Source of the DNA: Marsupella aquatica
Lineage: Eukaryota > Marchantiophyta
DNA: 64,000 bases
Assembly: GCA_973895155.1 (NCBI GenBank)
Contig: OZ316893.1
Coordinates: 17,360,001-17,424,000, forward strand
Reading direction: 5' to 3'
Below, one piece after another: positions 46,980 to 58,124 of this stretch (the first letter of the stretch is position 1; every line of letters starts with the position of its first letter). Position numbers and translations under genes: made by a program. The notes under the pieces were generated by a model. That model was not told the origin of the DNA and did not search any database. It saw nothing but the letters and a program-made list of their open reading frames with translations.

Positions 46980-47457
46980 CTATGCATGCAGTGTGACAAG
47001 TGGTCCTCTAGAGCGTGTGATCCAAACATGTGTAGACACCAAAGTCACCGGTGGTGGGGTCTGGGAGGGCAGGACAAGTGACATCGCCAGGCACACTACA
47101 GGATGGCGAGTGGTTCCAGATGATACATTGTGCTCTGTGCAAAAACCAACATCCAAGAGAACGGTCATCCAACTCTGGGCCAGAAACCCTACAGGCAGGA
47201 CAGTCATATTGGCAACTATGCACACACCCTTGGCACCTAATTTGTGGTGGGTCATGTACAAGAGACAGGAATACCAAGGATGTCGGGAAGGGTACTGAAG
47301 CAGGTAGAGGCCGGCTGTAGTTGTTCCTAGCAACAACAGGGTACTCAAAGTACCATGCAGACTGGGCTGGAAGGATCCCAAGTCTGACATACTCAAGGTG
47401 CAACATCTCTTCCTTGCGTGCAAGTTGCACATGTTCAGCATTGCGGGTCCTCACCAT
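46980..47457 (-). other. Cys-rich zinc-binding-like segment (CACTA cargo)
   Basis: An open frame encodes MVRTRNAEHVQLARKEEMLHLE, then PPQIRCQGC-x-x-x-C-x-x-x-CPAC, and further Cys/His (GCWFLHRAQCIIWNHSPSCSVPGDVTCPAL). The spacing resembles a PHD or RING finger followed by an extended-PHD block but lacks a clean signature. It lies 5' of the EDM2-like segment on the same strand, so it could be the preceding exon of the same gene. A second overlapping frame on this strand is a shadow. Confidence 0.35.
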
Positions 47458-49270
47458 AAGTGTTGCTTTTGTGGAGATGTCCTGTGTTCATGTCCTCTGA
47501 TGAGCACCTTCAATCAGCAAGGTGAGCAGGAGCTGTATTTGCCTCACCAACAGCAACCAACCTTAAATTATCAGTTCCCACTCACTGTGTCATTCCCCTG
47601 GTTCCAACTAGAGGTCACAGTATAAACATAGCATGAAACAGTCCTAATCAACTTGCTTACAAACTACAATATCCAGAAAGAGTGAAAGTCTCACCCTGCA
47701 GTGAGCAACAGAGACGTAGTTCACTGGATGTGTTGATATGCAGTTAAACCTCCACTATTGCTTACTTCCAGTGTATGCTGCTCAGAAGAAGACATCTTAG
47801 TAGCAAAAAATGTAGTCTTACTAATACTTCACCTTCTGACTGAATTCTAGAGGAGAGTTGAATTGCCAATTATAGCAGGATGAGAATGAGTGTGAGAAAA
47901 ATGCCGACACCATAGGCAAACAATGAAAAAGTAACAGGGTTGGGCAACGTACTCCACCTACCACCCTGCACTTAGGCCGCCAACCAGCACTTGGTGTAGC
48001 GGCCTGAACTTTCACGGTCAAACGTACACTTGGACAATTAAAACATATAAACTTTCGCTAGGAAACTTTGATCAGTCTAGGGAGGGGATAAATGCTCTCA
48101 GTTCATATTGAGGCTCAATTTTTGTTTCAGTTGATTGGAATGATGGCAGAATGCCTTATTCACTTTGCTGAAATTCAGCAGGTCAAAGCAACAGTTGCAA
48201 TGAAGGACACTATGTACATAGACACAATTAAGACAAGAATACTTCAATCTATACTGGAATCCAGGTTGCACAACTTACCAGGAAAAAGGGGCAGTTGGAG
48301 CAGGAGCTCTGCAACAAAGGCACCACCACAAAGAATGCTAAAAGATGTCAACCGCCCATAGTTGAAGGTAAACACTGTGAGCTTTTGAAAACAGACAAGG
48401 CATGAGGGATTCATCCAATGTCCCACTTCAAGGCAAGACAAAACTATTCATCCATCACAGCAGTGCTCCACAGGAATGAAACCAAGCAAAATTTGGTGAC
48501 CTCGGCCGATGACAAGGCCAATGTAGTTCACAATCCTTGACCGATCAGGATATGGATTGGAATTACAATTAGTCAGCTCTTCTTCTTTGTTTTCTAACTC
48601 TGGGGCAAATGAGCATGACCAGGGAATTCTCTGAGAAATAGAAATGCACAGGGAAAATGAAATTGGCTCATTGAGTTGCGCAAGACCGACCACTGCAGCA
48701 TACTTGGACAGTTGTTCCGCAAACCATAAAATACCCTGACTTACATGCAATCTGTACACAACTTCTGTTGGCTGTCCTGCATCACGGCAGTGGCGTTGGG
48801 ACAAGGTAAGTGAATATTGCCATAGCTGAAGCACATTGAGCGTGCAGCAAGAAGTGAAGGAGCATGGCCGAAAGCAGAAAAGAAAGACAGACAGGTTTTA
48901 CAAGAAGAAAACTAACAACCGCCAATCTGCTCAAATCCGTTGCACAGATCAAACCCTTTGAACTACACAGCCCTCCTTTGAAAACAATCCAATGTGCTTT
49001 GGCTGGTGGATGACAAGGACTGGGAGAAGAGGAAACGTCTGAACAATCAATCCAAATGACGGGACACAGAGACCAGGCACAGAGAGGATTTGTGCTTAGA
49101 CAAAAACCACAAATTGTAGCATGGGCACCATAGCATGGGCGCCATAGCATTGGGCGGCAACGGGAAGAATTACATCAAATGAGTGGACAAAGAATGAACA
49201 GTCCGGTTATAGGCAAACGGCGACTGATGCCCTGATGCAATGAAACATGCATTGACATAGCGAAGGGACA
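47458..49270. other. CACTA interior without recognised gene
   Basis: Open frames of 89-128 codons exist (48092-48361 +, 48448-48834 -, 48782-49150 -) but none resembles a known family. The sequence may contain further degraded cargo or introns of the minus-strand transcription unit. Confidence 0.3.
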
Positions 49271-49271
49271 T

Positions 49272-49960
49272 AAAAACTACATAAGCCAACTTATTGACCC
49301 TTTAAGGCCCACAATTTCAAGGGGAGGGACAAAGACAGCAATAACAGACACAAAGACAAAGCTGTACTCTGTCAATTGAGTAGGCAAGTGGGTGGGTGAA
49401 GATCAACAACCAATGTAGCAGCGCAGCCAGAGTAGCAACAAAGAAGCAACTTGCCCTCAGTCTCCTATTTTGCAAGCAGATTGTGCTCGCCCTTAATCTC
49501 CTATTCTGCAAGCAGCTCACGCTCGTCCCTCTTGTTCTGCAAGCAGGTCATTCTTGTCGGTGATGGTGCAAGCTGTCCTCCTAAACTCTGAAACCCAAAA
49601 TGAATGTCAAGACCAAGCACCTCCAATCTGTTCGATCCCTTCTGCAAGCAGCCGAGCGGCAGACGACAATGTAGGGATCAAGAACCAAGTGCAAGGCGGA
49701 CATTGCACAAAATGAGGAACGGGGGCAGAGACAAAATCTACCAAAATCTACTTCCTGGGGTCCAGCCCACGGATCAGCTGAAAGATGCGCGAAGGGGAGA
49801 AAAACTACATAAGCCAACTGACCTTTTTAAGGCCCACAATTTCAAGGGGAGGGAAAAAGAGACAAAGTTGTACTCACTAGATTGAGTAGGCAAGTGGGTG
49901 GACGAAGATCAACAACCGCAATAGCAGCAAAGCCAGAGAGGAAACAAAGGGGAAATTTGA
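49272..49960. repeat. Direct duplication of ~190 bp, offset ~527 bases
   Basis: The block AACTACATAAGCCAACT...AAGGCCCACAATTTCAAGGGGAGGGA...TTGAGTAGGCAAGTGGGTGG...GAAGATCAACAACC occurs at about 49275-49440 and again at about 49802-49935, in the same orientation, with few differences. Between the copies, about three diverged units of CTCCTATT(T/C)TGCAAGCAG...(A/C)TCG lie at 49455-49560. Confidence 0.7.
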
Positions 49961-51960
49961 GCAAAGGTAAGCGACACCGACAACTCACCCTCCGCCTCAC
50001 CCTCCGTCTCACCCTCCCAGCTCCAAAGTTGCAAGAGCAAGCAGTCAAACACACTGAAACAAAGCGGGTGGCAGTTTCAGTATCTCAGGCAATGCAAAAT
50101 TAATCCATACTTAATCAGCCCTGGTCGCATGTTCCTTCAAAGCCCCTCATACTAGCAAGCAGGTCTGGCCTGTGAATCTTGTAGTGCTTAACGATACAAA
50201 GCCTTCCCAAGTACCAATTGTAGTATTGCATTAAGGACATAAATCAGCATTTAATGCCCAAAACTCGGTATTCGTTCCCATGGAAGAACATGTTGGGAAT
50301 GGTTTTCTATCAATTAACACTTATGAATGACTAAGGTGTTGAAAACACAAAAGTGAGCCTTTTACTATGGATGCTCAGCAAGGCATAGATTTAAATGTTT
50401 GCTTAACATTATAAATACGATTAACAAAATGGAATAAATTAACAAAACACAAGAAAATCTTGAGGTATGATGAGGGAATTTGGAATAGACCAAGGTAACT
50501 CCTCAACAACACTTAATTTGTGATGATTTAAGGTGATAAATCCGTAAGAACATTTCTGGAATGAAATACTTTACTAGGATAATTATTAAAATGCCGTCAA
50601 CATATCTTAACCTTTCCTTCCAAGGTACTCAGTTAGGATTAATAACCAATCACTTCAGCATCCAGTCGGTACTCCGAGTCACGAATAATGAACACCATCA
50701 TCGTCAAACTAAAGTCATAGGTAATTGGTCAATAACATTCTTTGCATCCCGTGCGAAAGCAATGTCATGCCAAAAACTTATGCATCAAGAACTTAGGAAT
50801 GTATAGCCTTCACCAATTAAGGAATCTATCTCCATACATTCAAAAGATTTCATCATTTCACAAGGTTTTACTTCTCTGGTTTGATCTCCAACATTCAAAC
50901 ACAAGGAAGGGGGAAGAATTCCTTTGTATTAATCACTCATGCAAATACAGAGTTTCTCTCTACAAAGTGAAGCCTTGTCATGCTGCAAATTTGCAACATA
51001 GTGCTTACATAATTCTTTCACATTTCAAATGACATAAATTCTACTTTATATAGGCTGGTAGAAACCCAAGGAGAGAGAAAATGAAAGGACATGCCCTTTC
51101 ATGCCTCAAGGGTTCTTGAACTAAAGTAAAAATAACAAAGGTGTGCTATAGTAGTACCTAAGGGTCACATGAGGGTTCCTGGTATATAAAACTAACCAAA
51201 AGGTATTGCAAATGTGAACTAATGTAAAAGTGACATTACGGTAAAACTAATGAATAGTGGCTTTGTCCTAATTTTAGTTTCTAAACCAAATATCAGTTTG
51301 AGATGAAACATTCCCAGAGTATTCTCTTAGGTATAGTCTTCATGCTGGTAAAATCTCAGACTTTTCTGAGGTGTTTAGGTACTTCAATAAAATACCAAAA
51401 AGTACCGGAAATAAAGAACTATAGAAAATCGAAAAAAATTCTAAGTGTTTAAGGCATAAACACGTATACACGTAAACCCGTAAAAGCGTAAACTCGTAAA
51501 ATCGTAAAATCGTAAAGACGTAATCGCGGTGCAGCAAAAACTTAGCAGATTCAAACATTTTTAACTTCCTAGCTATAAGTCGGCTTGAGCTGAAACTTTC
51601 AAGGATGATTCTACTGCATAATGACTACCTCCTGAAAAAGTGTGAAACTTTTCTGACCATGAGAACTATTTAACTAAAATATCAGAGATCGGCTGATCGT
51701 GGTAATTGCACACACAGCTCATTTTTGATGAAGTGCTTTGGAGTCCGGCTCTTGAATCTTCTAGTCTGCATTGCTTCTCCAATGATGTCCAGTCTTCTTT
51801 CTTGGTAGCATGCAAAGAGCAAGGATTTATATGGCGATCCTTGTCCAATAGAGGCAATAGCCTCCGATGAAGCATAACATCAGGTAAAATGTTCAGTTGA
51901 TCTAAATTGTTACAAAAGGTAGCTATATTACACCTTTGAGCTAGAAAAAGTTCAAAATTC
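49961..51960. other. AT-rich CACTA interior
   Basis: No gene is recognised in these 2 kb. The composition is AT-rich with scattered short open frames and no family match. It contains the CGTAAA repeat listed separately. Confidence 0.35.
51460..51525. repeat. CGTAAA hexamer-like microsatellite
   Basis: Irregular units of CGTAAA(N)2-3 (ACACGTATACACGTAAACCCGTAAAAGCGTAAACTCGTAAA...) run for about 65 bases. Confidence 0.7.
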
Positions 51961-51999
51961 ATAAATTTTCCATCATTTCCAACTAATCTTACTGCAAAT

Positions 52000-53710
52000 C
52001 GATCTTCTTTCCGGATTTTCCCTCAGCGCTTTATCTTCTTTTATCGTTCGTTCAATCTGACATTGTTTTCTTTCTTTGCCAGTTTTGCACTGTCGCTTCT
52101 CTGCTCTTCTCAGATCGCATTTCTCATTGTAGTTCTGTTTCCAGCACCAGCTCCTCTCTCACATCCGCCATAGTCTTCGACTCTTCACTTGAAAATTTCC
52201 TCTTTTCACAATCATGTTGTCCTGCGCTGTTTCTCTCTCCAAAAGAATCTCAATAATGCTCTTCTGGAGTACCCATTTCAGACATGTTCTAGTTCTTCAA
52301 AAGAAAACATCAACAGCGAAAATCAATGCAGCTCCAATTCCTTCTCAGCTCTCAGCATCTCGCCTGCTCCGCCTTTTGTCTGCACCGCTTTCTACAGCTA
52401 CAACAAAAATGAATGATTTTCTCCCAAGCCCGAGCTCCTTAGCTCTTTTCTATTTGTCTTGCTCACTGGTTCTCTTTGCCTTCACCATAGCCCTGATTCT
52501 TCACGACCAATCTTCCCCTATTCCCCAAAAAACGACTACGGCTATTCACACTCGCGAATTTCATCAGAACTTTCTCCTCTTCCAGTGACATTTTTCCGAA
52601 TTCCATTCATGATCCGTTCTCGTTTCCTACCACCCTCCAGTCCTTCACTGCTCATCCACAAGTTCAAAAGTTATCTCTCACCCATGTTCGCATCACGCAA
52701 CCACCACAATCAAGCACACCAAATCTCCAAGTTCTCCTCGACTGCCTCTGGACGCCCTTCTTTTCTCAGTTCCACACTCCATCCCGTTCGATCTTACGTC
52801 CTCTATCCTTAGCCTCAGATGATCACTTCAACACGATCACAGCCTCCCGAAACAACTGATCGACTTTGCTGTAATTTCATTTCCCACATTTGAACACCTT
52901 CTCTGTCCTTAAGCTATCGGTTATTCATTTTTGCCATCTCATCAAAACAGGAGCTTGTCAACACCATTACCCTTCGCTTCCGCCACACCTGCTTTGCCCT
53001 ATATATTAACCCAGAAAATTTCCAACAGCATCCACGACTACCAAGCTCCGAATTCCTTATCGGACCTTAGCCTTCTCCCAAGATCCAAAATCACAGCGCA
53101 CCACACTCTTCGGCCTATCCCCTCTCTTCTTTTCCTCTGAACTCCCTGGCGCACACACATCACTCACAACCCATCTCCACAGCTCCTTTGATCTGCCGTT
53201 TTTCTTTCCTTCACTTTATTCCAATGCTCGCCATCGCCCACCTTCCAATTCCTCTTTTCTGCTGAAGTTTAACTTTCACCATGTTTCCATGAACATCCCT
53301 TCATTCTATGGCCGACCCTCATCACTCACTCCTTCCACTGTAACGATCACCTCCGTTACTTCCATAGCAGTCGCGACCAGACGAGTAATGACCACGCGCC
53401 TCCGCCACTCGAAAAAAAATTCTCCAGATCTCCACACACAACGACCATCATCCTCGGCTGAATCTCACTCAATCACCCTGAGCTCTCTAGCGCGCCCACT
53501 TCCCGAGAATTTTTCTAACTCCCTCTGCGTGTCTAACTGCTATCTCCAACATGTCCTTATGAATTCGAATACTCCCAGGCCGCCACATGTCACTTCCACA
53601 TTAAATGCCTCAATTTCCTTAAGCCTAAGCTTCAACTTTCACCCTTTTATTCCTCTTTTGTCTCAATAACCTTCATCTCAAGTTCAGTTTCCTCTTTGTT
53701 TCTTTCTTTC
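52000..53710. other. 1.7-kb pyrimidine-biased stretch in CACTA
   Basis: The plus strand is strikingly rich in C and T and poor in G over 1.7 kb (many TTCTC, CCTT and CATC runs). Several plus-strand frames are open by chance (52214-52588, 52459-52812, 53289-53669) because G-containing stops are rare. The encoded Ser/Leu/Phe/Pro-rich peptides match no family. It lies near the 5' end of the CACTA relative to its genes. Confidence 0.5.
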
Positions 53711-55567
53711 ACAAAACAGAGAAATATTACATTCCGAGCCGGTCAAAAGTAAGTCGACTAGATCCAGCACACTCCACTTCAATTGTCAAACATTTTTCCC
53801 GACGACACCGGTGGGTAATATGTGGGGTTTCAATGAACAATGGGCCAGTTTGAGAATGATTAAGAAGCGCGCACCCCACGTTCTTGGGTGGTGGTTGGGT
53901 GGGGTTTTGTTTGATAGAAGAAGAAATCACCATTCTCTTCTGGAAGAAAGAAAATCGCAGGAAACAGTGGGCGGGAGAACAAGGCATGTAATAGAGAACA
54001 ACAAGGCATGTAATAGAGTACTTGTGGTTACTCTAACGGTGCACGAACACTCACCTTTGTCTTCCGCTTTGTCTGCTGTGGCTAACAAATCCCAGAGCGC
54101 TGCCGAGCTCGGTGGTTGCTCGATGGTTGAAAGTGCGCAGCTCACGTCCCTACCTCAATGTTCAACTCAATGTGGGATGCAACAGCTCCTCTTGGTCGCA
54201 TCTCCTCTTGGTTGCATCTCCTCTTGGTCGCATCTCCTCTTGGTCACAACTCCTCTTGGTTCACAGCTAGCGCGCAGCAGCGCTCGATGGTTGACAATGC
54301 GCAGCTGAGCTAGGAGAAGAACTGAATGACTGTGGCTGCTTTTCTCTACTGCCGAAGCACTCGGCTGGCAGCTCTGCAAACATTGATCGTAGCTGCAATC
54401 TCTACTCCATTGATTGAAGAGCCTCCCTCTTCAAAGCTTGGTTGACCTAGCTCTACGATTGATGGAGCTTGTCATCCTCTGCATCAAAAACCCTCCACCA
54501 CCCGACCTTGCACGTTACACAAAGCTCCTTACCACCAAGCGCTTCTCAGGGATGCCTCGCAACAATGTCCTTACCACCTAACGACTCTCAAGGCTGACTC
54601 ACCCAAACCAATGCAAACCCCTTGCAATCTAATACACTGTGTCCAAACAGAGGCAAAACTGTCAAAAGCGCTCGCAGTAGTGGATGCAAAAATGTGAAGT
54701 GAATGAGCTCCGACCTTCCCTCGCAAAATGCTTACCCTAAACTCTGCTTGTATGCTAAACTCACAAACATGAAGCAGGTCGTTCTGTTGCAAAGCACAAA
54801 TGATGGGTCCCAAACGCTTGGGGTGCGGACACTCAATAGTTCCCTTCACAAAAACGGAGTTTGATACGATGACCAAGGCATACTCACCCTAACCCAAGAC
54901 TTAGTGCAAACAGGACCCTAAACGCTAATCAAGGGCCCGTTTCCGTTGAGTTGAGCTGTTAGGCTTGATAAGTCCTGGCTAGAGTCTTCATGTAGGGGAA
55001 CAATGTGGACTTAATTAGGCAACAAATGAGTACATTTGGGTGAGGGTAAAGGATAATTTTAAATAAATCCCTCTCTGTTCAAGTATGGGGCCACTTAATC
55101 AGTTGTGCCCCACCCTAACCCCCCCTCCGGGCCCCCCTCATGGAATTACCTCTATCAAAAGTACCCTAAGTTATGAAAAGTACCCGTTACATGGATCTTT
55201 ACGGTGCAATGTTAGTTAACGTTGGTGATATATACAAGGCATGTTCCTTAAGCACTGCGGCCAAAATGTAGCACGTCAACCGGTCCTTTTGAAGTACACT
55301 CTTATGATGAACCCTTGTAAGACTATCGAGTGTCCTAGTCTTTGTGTGGACCTTTATTGTGGATTCCAAGAATAAAATCCATGATATATGTGTAGAGTGT
55401 TCACCCTTCACAAAATAGCAAGTACACTTTTCATAGTCTTTAACTAAACCGGGAAACATTCAAAGTCTTTTATAGTCTTTAAGAAAACCTTGGCAATGGA
55501 TGCGAGTCGTTTAAAGTATGGAAGAAGGACTTAGTGGGCTTAGTCCTATAAGGTATGGTCTAAATTG
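53711..55567. other. CACTA 5' region
   Basis: No gene is recognised. Includes a 17-base tandem repeat at 54180-54265. At 55430-55525 it has subterminal motifs (AAAGTCTTTTATAG, GAGTCGTTTAAA) related to those at the other end. A promoter for the minus-strand genes would be expected here but is not identified. Confidence 0.4.
54180..54265. repeat. 17-bp tandem repeat
   Basis: About five units of (G)CATCTCCTCTTGGTCG with small changes. Confidence 0.8.
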
Positions 55568-55585
55568 CCCCGGTTTCTACTAGTG
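55568..55585 (-). repeat. CACTA terminal inverted repeat, 5' end of element
   Basis: Reverse complement reads CACTAGTAGAAACCGGGG, identical to the repeat at 31439-31456. Followed by target duplication GCA. Confidence 0.95.
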
Positions 55586-56122
55586 GCACCAGCTATTTGG
55601 GTGGGGAAGGACAAAAAGCGGAAGCCTTCTGGGTCAGGGAGCCACACCATTTGCCAGGCCACTGTGGCTGAGGTAGAGAGCATGGCACCAGCCTTATGCG
55701 AGGTTGTGGCCGTCAAGGAAGCAGTCCGAGAGGTAGGCCAAGAGGACCAGTTAAGGGAGGCCATGACAGGCACCAACCCAAGGTTGTGAACCATTGATCG
55801 ACATCAATTAACTGCAACCTTGGGAAGACAAGACAACCCGACTCATAGAACAAGCCTATGAGGAGGACCACTACGGCAAGGTAGCCAATGCCAGGAAGGA
55901 GAAAATAGAAGCCGCAGGGGTGGGACCCCCATAGATAGAAGCCGGACAGGCCAAAGCCGGGTTAGTGGAAGCCGAGGAAGTTGAGGCCGAGGTAGTAGTG
56001 GGGCCCGGACACGCCAAAAAAGGGTTGACCAGGTTAGGAGTGGATAACCTGTCAGAGAACGGGAGGCCCACATTGATCACCGAGGAAGGATTGGGGGCGT
56101 CCATTGAGGACCAGCCACCAGT
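55586..56122 (+). pseudogene. 3' continuation of the gag-like coiled-coil frame
   Basis: After the CACTA the reading frame cut at 31438 continues in phase through the GCA codon. It encodes AIWVGKDKKRKPSGSG and an Ala/Glu/Val-rich segment, and ends at TGA 55787-55789. Another frame then continues with EEDHYGKVANARKEK and EAEEVEAEVVVGPG (about 55850-56000), again Glu-rich, with further stops. The product is the C-terminal tail of the outer gag-like protein. The phase match across a 24-kb insertion is the evidence that both flanks belong to one gene. Confidence 0.7.
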
Positions 56123-56880
56123 GTCATGACGGTGTAAGGGCACCGTCCCTTTTAAAAAGGGCGGACGTGGAGGTAGGAGGCGTGAGTGGGCAGGGCTGGC
56201 TCAAATCTCCAAGTCTCAAATCTCCAAGTTTAGAATTAGGATCAGGACCAAGAGGCGGCCCTGACACTTAGATTAGTGGGATTGCGGATCCACTGGTAAG
56301 AGCAACACTTGTGCTCCTGCCTCGCTGTACATAGCCTGTAGATTACAATTAGGATAGATTAGGCTTACGCTACAAGGAATTAGGCGGATCCACTGCCAGG
56401 ATAAGTACCTGGGCAGCAGGGAGTTCAGGGCCTTCTTCTTTAGCAAGTTTGTAGTGCACCAGCAGGGCTGGGATCAAGTAGTAAAAGAAGCTCTCGGTTA
56501 GTTGTACACTTACCCTTGTGTATATTCATGTTTCGTCATGCCTAAGAGATGAATAGAGTTGGCCTCACGGCTTAGTTCGCAGATCTTGTGTATGAGAAGT
56601 ACTGTTTGTATGGCAAGTGCATGGTATAACTCAGTCAGAAGGAGTCATTTTGCTATTTGTGTGTCGCATTAACTTGTTTGAAGATTGCCCACATCAACCA
56701 AGAGAGAAGGAAGTAAGCAAGGTAGTAAGAGTTGGATGTGTCGAGCTGAGAGAGGTCTTAGCGGCTAACCCAAGCCAGTTGGGGATCATTCCGGAGGCGG
56801 AATCCAAACATACCTAAAGAAGATAAGGAGAGGAATACAAGGGAAGGCATAGAATAGGCCGGCTATGTATCTCATGACCC
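56123..56880 (+). repeat. Possible 3' LTR or trailer of the outer gag-like element
   Basis: Non-coding sequence following the gag-like frame begins TGTCATGACGGTGTAAGGGCACCGTCCC, an LTR-like start containing a GGTG...CACC inverted pair, with AAGGG/CCCTT behind it. No matching 5' copy is visible before 28 kb, so the call is tentative. Confidence 0.3.
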
Positions 56881-58100
56881 AATGAAGGATCTGTCCAGTA
56901 TATGTGTGTAAAATGTTAGTAGAAGAGAGTTAGCAGCGTCCCATGCCGCTAAGCCGCGGAACCGGCCTCGCCGAGAGCGAAACCTGCGGGAATCGGCTTG
57001 TGCAGGGGGGTTTCTTGGGTTTAGGGAGCCATGGGTCGCACCACACATACTTCCACTATGATGGTTGTCCAAAATGCACTGGCTAATTGGTTCAATTATT
57101 TCCTGGGGACGAACACCATGGAGAGGGAAGAGAGAATTTATCTGACGAGGGAGGATCCTCTGCAAATCAGACAACCAAATTCAGTCCACCTTTGTTTCAA
57201 ACTAAATTGACCAGCATGAATTTTTCAGCTGTAAGTTCCATCTGTCCTCATCCATCTCAATCTATATTGACCTGTCTCTCGCTGTAGATTTCCTAGAGTG
57301 ATGCTTCATTGCAGTCGTCGTGGGGTGATAATGTGCACATCCATGTTCCTCTTGTAGTCATACCTACAAGAGGTTAAATTGAACACAACACTGAGAATTT
57401 CAGAACTAGGTATTTCTAAGAACTCTGGCTCAAGCAATAAAATAAGACCCCACTCTTTCCTTCCATGATTTTGGAATTTATCCTCGCGATGGGCCCAATC
57501 CTTGGCCAGTTGAGCCAGACCAGCTATCCTACTTCAGTTGGTTTGATTCAGTGTTTTGCTCTGGTCTTAACACTTTTCTCAAGGTGAATAGGATTTATAT
57601 CATAAGAATTGATTACCACATAGCGACAACAACAAAAACCTGCTTCTCTAGTCCAGGGGATCGAGTTTTATATGATTTATAGGGTTTTCATGATGATTCT
57701 TCTGGCACTCTAGCATGAGCTGTTAGAAGAATAAGGTCCACCCTGGGATGGGCTGAACCTGTATAAATGAAAGCTAGATTGGTTTTTAAGAAAACATTCT
57801 ATCATTAATAAGGAATCAGGTATGCGCACCATAGCGCTAGGCCCTGTGTGTACGAGCCCAATATGAAGACCCCTTCTCACCAAAACTATCATGAGCACAG
57901 GATCTGATTCCCAACCTTGGTTCCTAGAGATTGAGCTTGGGTGATATGTGACAGAGTCTTGCTATGATAGTCTGGTGTTAAGGGCATAAACTAGTGTTTA
58001 CCAGCCTTCATAACATCCCTTCATGATCCTCAAGTACAAGGAGATGGTTTTGGCACCCAATAGTGACATTTTTGGTGTTAAGACCCATGCCAATCGCTTG
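56881..58100. other. Mostly unrecognised sequence upstream of the Ulp1 pseudogene
   Basis: A small frame at 57031-57209 (59 codons, starting MGRTTHTSTMMVVQN, ending at TGA) is noted without assignment. Nothing else is recognised. It may include 5' exons of the Ulp1-type gene. Confidence 0.3.
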
Positions 58101-58124
58101 ACACTGAGAAGTACACAAAGAGGC

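Larger units (their letters stand above)
31439..55585 (-). mobile_element. Complete 24,147-bp CACTA (En/Spm) transposon
   Basis: The left end reads CACTAGTAGAAACCGGGG and the right end is its exact reverse complement (18 of 18). Similarity extends loosely to TTTAGACC about 30 bases in. The 3-base target duplication GCA flanks it at 31436-31438 and 55586-55588. Genes run on the minus strand, so its 5' end is at 55585. It contains tnp2-type transposase and TNPA-like genes in the usual order, four cargo segments resembling host genes, and a nested gag-like insertion. The large size comes from cargo and insertions. Frameshifts and a stop in tnp2 suggest that this copy cannot move by itself, though its ends look usable in trans. 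Confidence 0.93.

Noticed and set aside
44301-47457. Plant BRCA1/BARD1 homologue (RING, extended PHD, BRCT-BRCT)
   Set aside because: The PHD part matches EDM2 better (CDDGG start, terminal TPxRDHI motif), and no RING is seen in the expected place.
52214-53669. Plus-strand frames of up to 126 codons in the pyrimidine-rich tract
   Set aside because: Low G content removes stop codons; the peptides are low-complexity Ser/Leu/Pro with no recognisable domain.
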